Shown: positions 1 to 9,006, counted from the first letter of the stretch. The stretch is DNA of 64,000 nt from Trichomonas vaginalis G3 (GCF_026262505.1 NC_067207.1:16336082-16400081); one strand, 5' to 3'. The notes: a model not told the origin generated them from the sequence alone. A program made the numbers and translations.

Positions 1-1114
1 TCTTTGGAAATGTTAACACAACATCTGTAACATTATGAAGAGCGTATGAGAAATCTGAGCTAATACCTTCAGGAGTGATGCAACCTCCATTTAGTGAACG
101 AACGTCAATATGTTGAGCTGGAATCATGAATGGATCTTCCTTACTGAATAAACGTGGTATTGCTTTAACTGATTCTTCAATTAAACCGTATCCTGGTGTA
201 ATGCATTTATCCTCTAAAACTTCCATCTTTGTGCATGAAATAATAACGTCATCAACTGTTGCGTCAGCAGATGTAGCGGCTAAGCTTGTAATTAATTTGG
301 CAGGAAGTCCGATTTGTTGGAATTTGCGATCATATTTATAAACATGATTCATAATCTTTTCATAATTTTCATCAGTTATCTTTTCATAAACGTAATTTTG
401 TAAATCAGCAACTCTTAACGGGTCAACCTGACAAAATACTAAAGTATCCCTGAAAACATAATATTTAAGAATGATTTCACCAAATGATTTAGGATAATCA
501 TCGAACGCCTGAAATGCTAACAAATCATTTACCGGAATAATCATATCAAAAGTGACATCAACTTCTTCATTTGCATTCTTGAAAACTTCTGAAGGGTCAA
601 TATATTTACCACATACTGAGTTATCATATTTTTGAACATTATTATATAACGAATGAACAAACTTTTTAACTTTCCTTTCTGATTTTGGTTTATATGTTGC
701 AAATGCGAAAGATTCACGGGCGCAATCCATCTGAAGATAACCGGCATCACCTCTTTCGGTTTCTACTTCTAATTGTTTAAAGCTTTGATTTGATGATTTG
801 TAACCAACGAATAAACGCGCGCATTTAAAAGCGGCATCACATGTGAAAGCTTTATTTGAAACTAGAGTTGCTTTAACTTTGCGTTTAATATATGTGTCAC
901 CTAATTGGTTCACATCATGAGCCGGATTTGTAATTCTTAAATGAGTTTGTTTATCATCAAAATATGGAGCATCAGAGTCATAGCATGAACTTTCAAGTTC
1001 TCTATAATATCTTCTACCGTCATTCTTTGCGAATATTTCATTTATCTTTTCGAATGAATGAAACACATTTCCATTAATCGGTTTAGTGTTTGGCACCAAA
1101 TAGTTAGTCGTCAT
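1..1114 (-). CDS. Polinton major capsid protein, N-terminal part (copy A)
   Basis: Minus-strand start at 1114, running off the window edge. It is the counterpart of the full 546-residue capsid protein at 18546-20186 and differs from it by only a few bases over this stretch. It would encode the double-jelly-roll major capsid protein that builds the icosahedral shell. The frame appears open across the visible part. The assignment rests on the copy B homologue and on its place beside the packaging ATPase there. Fossil element. Confidence 0.8.
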   Translation of the reverse strand, partial: MTTNYLVPNTKPINGNVFHSFEKINEIFAKNDGRRYYRELESSCYDSDAPYFDDKQTHLRITNPAHDVNQLGDTYIKRKVKATLVSNKAFTCDAAFKCARLFVGYKSSNQSFKQLEVETERGDAGYLQMDCARESFAFATYKPKSERKVKKFVHSLYNNVQKYDNSVCGKYIDPSEVFKNANEEVDVTFDMIIPVNDLLAFQAFDDYPKSFGEIILKYYVFRDTLVFCQVDPLRVADLQNYVYEKITDENYEKIMNHVYKYDRKFQQIGLPAKLITSLAATSADATVDDVIISCTKMEVLEDKCITPGYGLIEESVKAIPRLFSKEDPFMIPAQHIDVRSLNGGCITPEGISSDFSYALHNVTDVVLTFPK

Positions 1115-1184
1115 TTATTAATAAATAAAAAATCAAAATTAAAAATATGAAAATGAATTTTTAATTTTAATGAAATAATCAACT

Positions 1185-1400
1185 ATGGCTGCAGGTATAT
1201 TTAAGAAACTGTGGGATAAAGTAAAAAGAGGAGCGCATAAAGTTTGGGAAACATTGAAGAAGGGAGCAAATTGGATATTTAAGAATAAAGAAGCAATTAG
1301 TGACGTTGCTGAATCAATAACACCAAAAGCTGCCCCAATAAGAGAAATATTAAATAAAGGAGAAAAAGTTTATCAAAGACTACAACCGATACTAAGATAA
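1185..1400 (+). CDS. Small basic Polinton protein, 71 residues (copy A)
   Basis: Begins MAAGIFKKLWDKVKRG and is strongly basic and helical in character. It is nearly identical to 20256-20471 in copy B. The first residues closely resemble those of the neighbouring opposite-strand 78-residue protein (MAAG[I/F]FKKLWD), so the two look like diverged duplicates. Small basic amphipathic proteins beside a capsid gene are often virion components (core or membrane-active peptides), but no named family is recognised and the role is inference. Confidence 0.6.
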   Translation: MAAGIFKKLWDKVKRGAHKVWETLKKGANWIFKNKEAISDVAESITPKAAPIREILNKGEKVYQRLQPILR

Positions 1401-1424
1401 AAATAATATTTATTTATTTTTCCA

Positions 1425-1661
1425 CTATCTACCTCCTATTTTATTAAGTATTCCTTCAGCTATTCCACCAATTGCGTTACCTGCTTGTGCTCCCATCGCC
1501 GGATTACCTGCTTTAGTACCTAATACTCCACCTATGATAGTTCCTGCCGTTTTCGCTACTGGTGCCAAAAAGTTTGCAATGGGTTTAATAATCTTTTGAT
1601 GAACCCAACCCGCAGCTTTCTTAATTCCATCCCATAATTTTTTAAAGAATCCTGCCGCCAT
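1425..1661 (-). CDS. Small glycine-rich amphipathic Polinton protein, 78 residues (copy A)
   Basis: Starts MAAGFFKKLWDGIKKAAGW, a basic amphipathic segment, followed by a glycine/alanine-rich hydrophobic stretch (about residues 38-72). It converges on the 71-residue gene with a 24-bp gap. The composition resembles membrane-disrupting capsid proteins such as adenovirus protein VI; this is analogy, not detected homology. The near-identical copy B counterpart is 20496-20732. Confidence 0.6.
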   Translation of the reverse strand: MAAGFFKKLWDGIKKAAGWVHQKIIKPIANFLAPVAKTAGTIIGGVLGTKAGNPAMGAQAGNAIGGIAEGILNKIGGR

Positions 1662-1727
1662 TTCTGATTTAATATTAATTAAAAAATATATTTCATCACT
1701 TATATTCTAATTTTTATTTAATGATAA

Positions 1728-2096
1728 ATGAAACCGATTTTAAAAATAAATGAAACAGAGGAGGAAGAAATAAATGAAAGTGAAAATGTTCAACAAAAAA
1801 TAAACGTTGTTAAACCAATTACTGAAATAAAAATTTTTTCATCTGTTGAAGAATTTAATGACTATTATGCTAATAATAAAAAATTATTTGAAGAATTGAC
1901 AACATGTAAATTGAATAAAATGTTTAAAGTTGATGGATTCAAAATTTCAAAAATAAAAGGAGTGGTTAGTTTGAAATCTATTCCTCAATCAAGAATCACC
2001 TCATTAATGAAAATAGATGATTTAACAAAAAGAATAGAAGAGATTGAAGAAAGAATAAATCAAATAATTGATTTCATAAATTCAAATAATCATTAG
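1728..2096 (+). CDS. Polinton terminal-repeat protein, 122 residues (copy A)
   Basis: Acidic N-terminus (about residues 8-20), a central basic part, and a C-terminal heptad-like helix (about residues 95-122) that could be a coiled coil. The same gene sits inside both 680-bp terminal repeats of copy B (6741-7109 minus, 20800-21168 plus), so it belongs to the terminal repeat rather than to one side of the element. No family recognised. It might act on the ends (a DNA-binding or end-protecting role), but that is only suggested by location. Confidence 0.65.
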   Translation: MKPILKINETEEEEINESENVQQKINVVKPITEIKIFSSVEEFNDYYANNKKLFEELTTCKLNKMFKVDGFKISKIKGVVSLKSIPQSRITSLMKIDDLTKRIEEIEERINQIIDFINSNNH

Positions 2097-2459
2097 TTTC
2101 TTAAAGTTCAATGTTGAACTCATTTCATTCAAAAATGTAAGACATGAATTTTTAAAGTTGATTTTTAAAATTTTTTTTTATTTTTTATTCATGAAAATAA
2201 TTATATCTAATTTCTTTTACTCGTTTATGAGGTCTTTGATTATGACTCCATTGATTCCATTCAGGATTTAAACAATGTTTAATTAATCGCGGAATATCTG
2301 ACATCATCTATATATAGCTTCTTTTATAAAAGATAAAAAAATAAATTATTTTAAAATTAATGTTAATTTTTTAATGATTTATAAATAAATATATTTTAAT
2401 GCATCGTCTATATATAGATGCAACAAAAAAAGTCACACAACCCTTCATATCCTACTACT
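2097..2459. repeat. Terminal region of copy A, mosaic relative to copy B
   Basis: The first ~75 bp (to about 2170) resemble the copy B terminal repeat. About 2180-2420 is unrelated to it and contains two TCTATATATAG-type palindromes (near 2306 and 2407). The last ~40 bp again match the copy B terminus (AAAAAAAGTCACACAACCC, then CTACT). Only short outermost and inner blocks are therefore shared. Confidence 0.7.
2185..2307 (-). CDS. Possible 40-residue protein in copy A subterminal region
   Basis: Short open frame starting MMSDIPRLIKHC, ending 3 bp beyond the last glutamate. It lies in the subterminal block of copy A that has no counterpart in copy B. Its codons are tidy and tryptophan/histidine/arginine-rich, unlike random AT-rich sequence, but it is too short to identify. 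It may be chance or a scrap of a longer gene. Confidence 0.25.
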   Translation of the reverse strand: MMSDIPRLIKHCLNPEWNQWSHNQRPHKRVKEIRYNYFHE

Positions 2460-2489
2460 AATATTGCGAACAAATTCTGAAGTAAAATC

Positions 2490-2677
2490 GCGATCAATAA
2501 TTGAAAATTACGATCATGTACTGAAAAATGACGATCGAATTGAATGAATAGAATTATATCTAAGAAAAAATAAATTGTATTTAGAAGATGAACAAAGAAA
2601 GGTGTATGCTAAAAATCATTTAACAATAAATGGAAATAAAACGAAATTGTTAAAAGAAAAAAATGAAAATTGTTAAA
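2490..2677 (+). pseudogene. Decayed coding scrap, unknown family
   Basis: One plus frame reads as protein-like sequence (including YLRKNKLYLEDEQRKVYAK) interrupted by stops, directly outside the copy A terminus. The lysine/glutamate/asparagine composition looks like former coding sequence. No family recognised. It may be the remnant of whatever gene occupied the site before the insertions. Confidence 0.3.
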
Positions 2678-2737
2678 TAATATATTATTTTTTAGTCATA
2701 AGAATAAAAATATAGTAGTTATAAAAGGAATTAGACT

Positions 2738-5000
2738 TCATATATCAATTCTTTTTCTCTGTAGATGTGGAACGTTTGCTTTTCGATCTCTTTCGATGAA
2801 CTTGAAAATATAAGTTATTATCGCTGAGAATCCTTTCCGAAATAGGAGCTTTACGTTTAGGAGGATTGTCGGATGAATTTTGTTTTTTTATTGTTTGATT
2901 TTGTTGTTATGGAAGATTTTTTCTTATTTTTTTCAGAATTTTGCTTGCTATTAACTGAAACTTGTTTTGACGGCCCAACAATAGCATTTGTAGTAGGAAG
3001 AATTCCCAATAACGAGCGCATTTTCGATAATTGTTTTTCAATATGATCAAGAAGGTCCAGCTTATGTTCTAGATTACTAGACATTTGATTTGTAGAAGGA
3101 TGGTTTTGATTTTCTGGTTCTAAATCTGTAGAGTCTGCAATATTTGAATTTTTGGAGCGAATTGGAGCATCTGAACCTTGATTTGTATCGGCTTGCTCAA
3201 AATTAGTTTGAATTGGAGTGGATGAATTAAAATCTGGATGATTTAATGTTTCATTAAATAATGCCATAATTTTTTCTCTTTTTTCATTAATAAACTTAGT
3301 GATCATTGTATCTTTATCTGTTAGATCGATCGATTTGAGTATATCTGCATCATGAACTGGAATATTTTCGAACAATGAACTCGATTCTATGGAACCATAT
3401 GGAGAAATCTCGTTCTGAGCCAAAGAAAGATCACTTACGTTGTATTGTTTGATAGAAAAAATTGTTTTCTCAAGTTCTTTTTGAAAGCAGTCAAGAATAT
3501 AATTTTTGTAGCTATCAGTGATAACGGTTTTTATATGGCGCTCGATCTTCTGGTTATTTTTGATGGCGTTATATTTATCTAATTGGATTTGAGATATCTT
3601 CTTAATAGCTTCATAAATGTTTGGATGTTTTAACGAAGAAAATTCTGAATGCATACTCTCGAGGCAATCATTAGTGAATATTGCAGTTGCATTATTATAT
3701 TGAGATATTAAATTGTAGTGCGGCAACCAAACTTTGTTGAAATAATCAATATAATCTTTGATCGAATCAACTTTATTTTGATTAATTATATGCATTGTAA
3801 GTACAAATTCTTCATGAGACATGAATGGAGTAATAGAATATAGCTTAAATAAAGAATTTTGTAAAGTATTGAAATTTTTTGTATAAAGTGCTACAAGTTT
3901 CCTGTGTAAAGCTTGTTTGAAATGAAATAGGCATCCAATTATACGGACTTTAGGGAAAATTTGTTGAAGTGCCTCTATCATTCCCTTTTCAAAATCACAA
4001 TGAATTTGAATTAGCTTTGAAAATTGAATACCCTTGACAGTAAAAATATATTCAAATGCCTTCTTATAAGATTCAAATGTGCGGTTTTTCATGAATATAA
4101 ATAAAAGTGGTAGATATTGATTTGTTGAAGGTTCACAAATCATAATTGTTAGCATCTGTCCTTTTTGAAAATGTTTTGGTGTAATTTTAAAAGTTCCATC
4201 GCAAAATAAATCTGTGGCTTCTTTTGCAAATTGAATTGCCTTCTCAAAACCAAAAAACATCGTCTCACAATTTGCTTGAAAATCATGGCCAATGAAAAAC
4301 TGCTCGCCATTTATTAAACAAAAATTAGCAATTTCATCGTCTGTAATTTTTTCTCCAACAGAAAATTTTCTGGACTTATTATAAACTTCCCTGACCAATG
4401 AATCTTTAATTAATGGGTTTTCATCAGTACCAACAGCAAGTTCTGTCATAAATTTTTTAATCTGCTGAAAAGTGCCGTTGTCTTCAGAAAATTTTGCCAT
4501 TGCCTTATTGTATATTTCTGTCAGAGTCATTGATTTATGAAGATCATTTTTTTCATTTTGTAACTTTTTAAATTGTCTGCATTCGGGTATATGTTCCTTT
4601 TGTAAATCTTCGGAAACTGAACTGTTCTCAATTTTAACTAAATAACGTGCTTGACAAGAATGATCGATGCAACGGTAGTAACGTTCAATATTATATTTGA
4701 ATTAATAATATTTGTATGATCATGCGAATAAAGCATATCTTTGCGAACAATTGTATCAGGATATTTTCCAGTAACTGCGGGAATATTTTTAACTGCAATA
4801 TAACTAAAATATCTTCTGACAGCTTTAGATTCATTTTCGGCGTATTTAATATTAAAATATTGAAGAACTTGTTTGATTATATTCGTTTTTTCATCTCTCG
4901 ATGTTGATTTTTGGTATTTATCAGATTGTTCCCTGATAAATATTTTATTTTCGTCTGTAAAGTTTGCTCTTTTTTGATTAAATATAGATGATTTTCCCAT
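2738..5000 (-). pseudogene. MULE (Mutator-like) transposase, frameshifted
   Basis: The transposase of a plain DNA transposon, read right to left. An N-terminal piece starts at 5000. A FLYWCH-like zinc finger follows (about 4560-4695: YYRCIDHSC then KEHIPEC). Next is the MULE DDE core at 2857-4530, with the first Asp in FCDGTFKITP, the second in HCDFEKGMIEAL followed by GCLFHFKQALHRK, and a Glu in NDCLESMHSEF. The zinc finger is in a different frame from the N-terminal piece, so a frameshift lies near 4690. A second shift near 2885, at a T-run, cuts off a basic tail (KRKAP..., KRSKSKRS) that stays open to about 2738. Terminal repeats were not found. Likely a dead copy. Confidence 0.85.
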
Positions 5001-5053
5001 TAAAAAATGAAATGATGCAAAATTTACGAAAACCGTTCGAAAATTGAATCAAA

Positions 5054-5285
5054 AATGAAAAGTAATACTTAAATGAGGAATTCTTTGAGATATTGGTCTT
5101 AGATTGAATGTAGCGTCATTCTTATATAGAATATATATTCATATCATCGGAAATATGATAAAAAGCATATAATAAATGTCAAAAAAGTGAACAAATAAGC
5201 AAAGATATTTTTTAAAAAACAATGAAAAGTAATACTTAAATGAGGAATTCTTTGAGATATTGGTCTTAGATTGAATGTAGCGTCA
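5054..5285. repeat. 65-bp direct repeat pair (5054-5118 and 5221-5285)
   Basis: Two identical 65-bp copies in the same orientation, starting AATGAAAAGTAATACTTAAA and ending ATGTAGCGTCA, separated by 102 bp of very AT-rich sequence. They fill most of the gap between the divergent MULE gene (start 5000) and host gene (start 5335), each about 50 bp from one start codon. Could be a transposon end with a duplicated arm, or a duplicated promoter-proximal segment. Confidence 0.9.
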
Positions 5286-5321
5286 CAAATTTCACAAATA
5301 TAATTTACTATACAATTTTAT

Positions 5322-5330
5322 TCATTTTTT
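5322..5330 (+). promoter_or_regulatory. Inr-like element upstream of the 5335 gene
   Basis: TCATTTTTT lies 5 bp before the start codon at 5335. Trichomonads use a TCA+1-Py-(T/A) initiator close to the ATG, bound by the initiator-binding protein IBP39. Position and sequence fit, but the match is short in AT-rich DNA. Confidence 0.5.
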
Positions 5331-5334
5331 TAAA

Positions 5335-6441
5335 ATGGCTGACGACAGTCTGTATCAACTAACTCAACTAGTCAAGCATAATGATTATTCTTCGGATTCA
5401 TTAAATCAACTTTATCAATGCATAAGTACAATGACAGAAAGATCAATTGGATGCTTGAATTGGGATAAATTTTTCAAAAAAATCACAGTGACTGATGAAG
5501 TTCTTTTACATTTTTTAGCATCCGTTTTAAACATTGAAAAGATATCAGAATGTTTCAAGGATTCTATTTTTTATCACAATATTAATCTTGAAAAATTCAG
5601 TAATTTAACTGAAACAGAACAACAAACAATTTTAAATTCCTACAAAGCGGATAAATTTACATATTACATAATGTGCTCACAAATTGTAAAATCAAACTGG
5701 AACAATTTATCCCAAACTTTAGTTAATATTGCAAATCAATATTTGCCATTTTTAGATGAAGAAAAGCAAATATATATATTTACTGAAATAACTGGCAATT
5801 ATCAAAATTTTGAAATTTCAGTTGCAAACTTGTTACTTTTTTATGAAAACAATGAAGAAAAATTAAGCAACTGTTTTAATTTAACATTGTTCCAGCAAAT
5901 TTATTCCAAAAATGGAATCGAGCAAATGATATTTTTTGCTGCAAATACAATTTGTTGCAATAACACTTCTATCAATTTTTACAATCTCCTTGAAATTGAA
6001 GAAATGAATCCATTTGATTTTTTTTATTTCTCAATTCAATATAAAGAGATATTAAATTGCGATGATTTTCCAAAAGTTACAGAAGTAATCACAGGTTTAA
6101 TCTCAGCTTCAAATATTAATGCTATTATGCGAATTTGCCAAAAAATTTTGGATAAAATTACATTTTATAAATGTAATTATTGCCATATTACCTCAATATG
6201 GAATTTTATCACAAATGCAGCAATAATTCTTCCTGATGAAGATTTATTAATCAAATTATTAAAATTCATAGAAAAAACAGAAAAAGCAACAGATGAATTA
6301 TTCGAACCGGAGAATGATTTGGGTTTCTATGAATATTTAAATTCGATTTTCTCAGATATTACATCTGCGAGAAATAAGCAATTTCTCTTGGAATTTCTAA
6401 ATACCCATGAAGATGACTTCACTTATGATCAAACATTGTGA
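5335..6441 (+). CDS. Hypothetical helical host protein, 368 residues
   Basis: Uninterrupted frame with an Inr-like box just upstream. The protein is asparagine/isoleucine/phenylalanine-rich, mostly alternating short hydrophobic helices with acidic loops, without signal peptide or membrane segment. The pattern is compatible with an alpha-solenoid (HEAT/ARM-like), but no repeat unit can be defined by eye and no family is recognised. Polinton B is inserted 23 bp after the stop codon, so the coding region is untouched while the 3' flank is displaced by 15 kb. The acidic tail (NTHEDDFTYDQTL) appears complete. Confidence 0.65.
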   Translation: MADDSLYQLTQLVKHNDYSSDSLNQLYQCISTMTERSIGCLNWDKFFKKITVTDEVLLHFLASVLNIEKISECFKDSIFYHNINLEKFSNLTETEQQTILNSYKADKFTYYIMCSQIVKSNWNNLSQTLVNIANQYLPFLDEEKQIYIFTEITGNYQNFEISVANLLLFYENNEEKLSNCFNLTLFQQIYSKNGIEQMIFFAANTICCNNTSINFYNLLEIEEMNPFDFFYFSIQYKEILNCDDFPKVTEVITGLISASNINAIMRICQKILDKITFYKCNYCHITSIWNFITNAAIILPDEDLLIKLLKFIEKTEKATDELFEPENDLGFYEYLNSIFSDITSARNKQFLLEFLNTHEDDFTYDQTL

Positions 6442-6458
6442 GGTCATTTTTGATCAAC

Positions 6459-6464
6459 AAATTA
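6459..6464. repeat. 6-bp target site duplication of Polinton B (partner 21446-21451)
   Basis: AAATTA directly precedes the left terminal repeat and recurs exactly at 21446-21451 after the right one. A 6-bp duplication is the hallmark of Polinton integrase, and this one fixes both element boundaries. Confidence 0.95.
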
Positions 6465-7144
6465 AGTAGTATATGTTGACGGGTTGTGTGACTTTTTTTG
6501 TAAACGTAAGAATTCATACAATATTGAACGATTTTGTATCATTTTTTTTAACATATGAAGTAAAAAATGTATGATTCTTACGGTTTTTATTCTCACGTTT
6601 TTGAATAAATTAAGATTTAAAAAATTTTCAAAATTGTAAGACATTTACACTCAGCCCATAATGAAATAAAAGATAAAATTTTTTTAAAAAAATAAACTTT
6701 AAAAATTCATGTCTCAGAATCAACATTGAACTTTAAGAAGCTAATGATTATTTGAATTTATGAAATCAATTATTTGATTCATTCTTTCTTCAATAATTTC
6801 TATTCTTTTTGTTAAATCATCTATTTTCATTAATGAGGTGATTCTTGATTGAGGAATAGATTTCAAACTAACCACTCCTTTTATTTTTGAAATTTTGAAT
6901 CCATCAACTTTAAACATTTTATTCAATTTACATGTTGTCAATTCTTCAAATAATTTTTTATTATTAGCATAATAGTCATTAAATTCTTCAACAGATGAAA
7001 AAATTTTTATTTCAGTAATTGGTTTAACAACGTTTATTTTTTGTTGAACATTTTCACTTTCATTTATTTCTTCCTCCTCTGTTTCATTTATTTTTAAAAT
7101 CGGTTTCATTTATCATTAAATAAAAATTAGAATATAAGTGATGA
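6465..7144. repeat. Left terminal inverted repeat of Polinton B, 680 bp
   Basis: Reverse complement of 20766-21445 with very few differences. It ends just inside the integrase start region (GTGATG at 7139-7144 against CATCAC at 20766-20771). It contains the complete 122-residue gene, so the element carries that gene twice. Confidence 0.95.
6741..7109 (-). CDS. Polinton terminal-repeat protein, 122 residues (left)
   Basis: Left-repeat copy of the gene also found at 20800-21168 and in copy A. Start at 7109, diverging from the integrase at 7141, so the ~31-bp spacer between them (TTATCATTAAATAAAAATTAG region) must serve both. Acidic N-terminus, basic centre, C-terminal helix; no named family. 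Confidence 0.65.
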   Translation of the reverse strand: MKPILKINETEEEEINESENVQQKINVVKPITEIKIFSSVEEFNDYYANNKKLFEELTTCKLNKMFKVDGFKISKIKGVVSLKSIPQSRITSLMKIDDLTKRIEIIEERMNQIIDFINSNNH

Positions 7145-8094
7145 AATCCAAAATCAAAGCAGATAAAATTAAACCACCTGCAACACCAAAACCTCCAACG
7201 ACAGTACCGCCTCCTCCTTCAGTTAATCCTTCATCATTCACTTTATTATATCCATTTCAAACATTTAAGAAGCAAAAAGATTTTAAAAAGGATTTCAAGA
7301 TATTAAATAAACCAATTGACCCGAAAATTCAACCATTAAAGGAAAAATTTAGTCGCCCTTCATTTGCTCCATATCCATATTCATACGAAATAGATCATCT
7401 GGAATATTCAAAAGGAAACGTTACTTATTTATTTGCCATTAACATTAACACTAGATATTTATATTGCATTCCAGTGAAAGGGAAAACAGAACAGGAAACA
7501 AGAAGAGCTATTCAATACTTACTAGATCATGAAAGAGTAGATAATATAAGGGGTGATGGTGATAAAGGATTTCAGGCAGCTATGACTCATTATTTCCCAC
7601 AAATTAATTTTTACTTTTCATCCTCTCCATATACGTTTCATAATAAAATAGTTGATGCGGTAATGAGAACTCTTAGAGATGCGTTAGGGGTTAACGGTCA
7701 GATATACTGGGATGGAAATCATGACTCCATCATACAACAGTTAGTATATTATTACAATAATACATGGCATAGAACTATAAACATGAAACCAGTGGAAATG
7801 AAAAATGATATTTCAAAAGAATGGGAATATATTAGAAAGCAAATGGAAAGGTTGAATGATGTTAAACGTGAACAAATTAATTCGGGGCTCATGAATTTTA
7901 AACAAGGGGATAAAGTTTTGATTCATCTCGATTATGGAAAAACTGATAAATCAATGACAAAAAGAAGACGAAGATTTGACACAATAGCTGAATTTGTTAG
8001 ATATATTAACGGTAATGTATTAGTTGAAGTTGACAATAAATTAATAGAAATTCCGATTTATTTTATTACTCCATTATATTTAAATAATATTTAA
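7141..8094 (+). CDS. Polinton retroviral-type integrase
   Basis: About 317 residues. Proline/lysine-rich N-terminus, then an rve-type integrase core from about residue 75 (YSYEIDHLEYSKGNVTYLFAI, then NIRGDGDKGFQAAMTHYFP, then FHNKIVDAVMRTLRDALG and YYNNTWHRTINMKPVEM). A C-terminal small beta/chromo-like part follows (FKQGDKVLIHLDYG...). It catalyses insertion of the linear element, making 6-bp duplications as seen here. Start at 7141 is the first ATG; the frame continues only a codon further up. First gene inside the left repeat, its usual place. Confidence 0.9.
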   Translation: MKSKIKADKIKPPATPKPPTTVPPPPSVNPSSFTLLYPFQTFKKQKDFKKDFKILNKPIDPKIQPLKEKFSRPSFAPYPYSYEIDHLEYSKGNVTYLFAININTRYLYCIPVKGKTEQETRRAIQYLLDHERVDNIRGDGDKGFQAAMTHYFPQINFYFSSSPYTFHNKIVDAVMRTLRDALGVNGQIYWDGNHDSIIQQLVYYYNNTWHRTINMKPVEMKNDISKEWEYIRKQMERLNDVKREQINSGLMNFKQGDKVLIHLDYGKTDKSMTKRRRRFDTIAEFVRYINGNVLVEVDNKLIEIPIYFITPLYLNNI

Positions 8095-8112
8095 TTTTTT
8101 TTTTCGTAAGAA

Positions 8113-8376
8113 ATGAGTGACAACGAAGCAGCCAAGAGTCCAGACGATGAATATAAAAAGAAACTAAACAGAATTAAATCAAAAATATGCTATTACAAAA
8201 AGAAGCCGCAATGCGGTGGGGTTGAAAACGATAAAGAAATAATCGAAAAATTAGAAACTTACCGTTCAATCCTTAAACTGAGTGAAGCAAAAATAAAAGA
8301 ATTTAATAGAATAAATAAATTGGTTGGAAGAGATGAATTTAATAAAGATGAATTTTTAAACTCTATCCAAATTTAA
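8113..8376 (+). CDS. Small charged Polinton protein, 87 residues
   Basis: Follows the integrase by 18 bp on the same strand. Highly charged, lysine- and glutamate-rich with likely helices (residues 12-30 and 40-75) and two cysteines. The TAAGAA before the ATG replaces the usual AT-rich spacer, so it may be co-transcribed with the integrase. Function unknown. Confidence 0.55.
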   Translation: MSDNEAAKSPDDEYKKKLNRIKSKICYYKKKPQCGGVENDKEIIEKLETYRSILKLSEAKIKEFNRINKLVGRDEFNKDEFLNSIQI

Positions 8377-8537
8377 TTTTTATTTCTCTTCGACAACATC
8401 TCTCTTTCCATCATTACTGCATAACCACATTTTCTCAATTTTAGTGGTTTGTTATTTTTAACATGTTCTTGCATCATTTTTATCATTTCCTCCCTTGTTA
8501 TGATTCGTGGTAAATTTTGAGCTTGTGGGGTATCCAT
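8373..8537 (-). CDS. Small Polinton protein, 54 residues
   Basis: Short minus-strand frame starting MDTPQAQNLPRIITREEMIK, mostly one long basic amphipathic helix. Its stop overlaps the end of the 87-residue gene by 4 bp, a tight convergent arrangement typical of compact viral genomes. The start is preceded by the same AT-rich TTTTATCATAA spacer as other genes of the element, supporting it as real. No family recognised. Confidence 0.5.
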   Translation of the reverse strand: MDTPQAQNLPRIITREEMIKMMQEHVKNNKPLKLRKCGYAVMMEREMLSKRNKN

Positions 8538-8600
8538 TTATGATAAAAATAAAATTTGTTATCAGTTATTTTATCGTTAATGTTTACAGGTTATTCAATA

Positions 8601-8823
8601 ATGAATTATTTTTGAAGAACTGAAGGTGCTACCATGTTACCATGTGCTACCAGGTTAATTAACTTCTTTTAAAAAATGAGACAACATGACATTTAGACAA
8701 CACAGTAGGGGAAGGCAGTTATGAATTATTTTTGAAGAACTGAAGGTGCTACCATGTTACCATGTGCTACCAGGTTAATTAACTTCTTTTAAAAAATGAG
8801 ACAACATGACATTTAGACAACAA
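8601..8823 (+). repeat. Left iteron array: two ~120-bp units
   Basis: Units at 8601-8702 and 8721-8823, near identical over ~102 bp, each starting ATGAATTATTTTTGAAGAAC. Each has a core of overlapping ACCATGT and GCTACCA words (about +27 to +52), then a TTAATTAAC palindrome. Such clustered short words resemble initiator-binding iterons. Confidence 0.9.
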
Positions 8824-9006
8824 CATAGGAAATGTTTTGTCATGACTTCATCGTAATGAGTGTAAATGACCCAAAAATAATGTTTAGGTGAAGAGGTGAG
8901 ATTTCACCTAATTTTTCACCTCATTTCTACCCTCTTGCGATTTTCGAATGGAATCTCTTCTCTCGGTTTTCCGAGGGAAGCAATCATATGAGGAAATTCT
9001 TGTCTT

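Larger units (their letters stand above)
1..2459. mobile_element. Polinton (Maverick) copy A, right end only
   Basis: The right-hand part of a Polinton that continues off the left edge. Positions 1-2096 match 19073-21168 of copy B almost base for base and in the same gene order: capsid gene on minus, 71-residue gene on plus, 78-residue gene on minus, 122-residue gene on plus. The terminus is at 2459, where the sequence ends in CTACTACT after the GTCACACAACCC motif also present in copy B's terminal repeat. The near identity of the two copies suggests they are young. The target duplication cannot be tested because the other end is outside the window. Confidence 0.9.

Noticed and set aside
541-750. 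69-residue frame within the capsid gene of copy A (and 19613-19822 in copy B)
   Set aside because: Same-strand off-frame opening inside the capsid gene; repeated only because the copies are alike.
6462-6644. 60-residue minus-strand frame inside the left terminal repeat, repeated at 21266-21445
   Set aside because: It is present twice only because the terminal repeats are identical. It starts in AT-rich terminal sequence, lacks the element's start spacer and overlaps the terminus, so it is probably not a gene.
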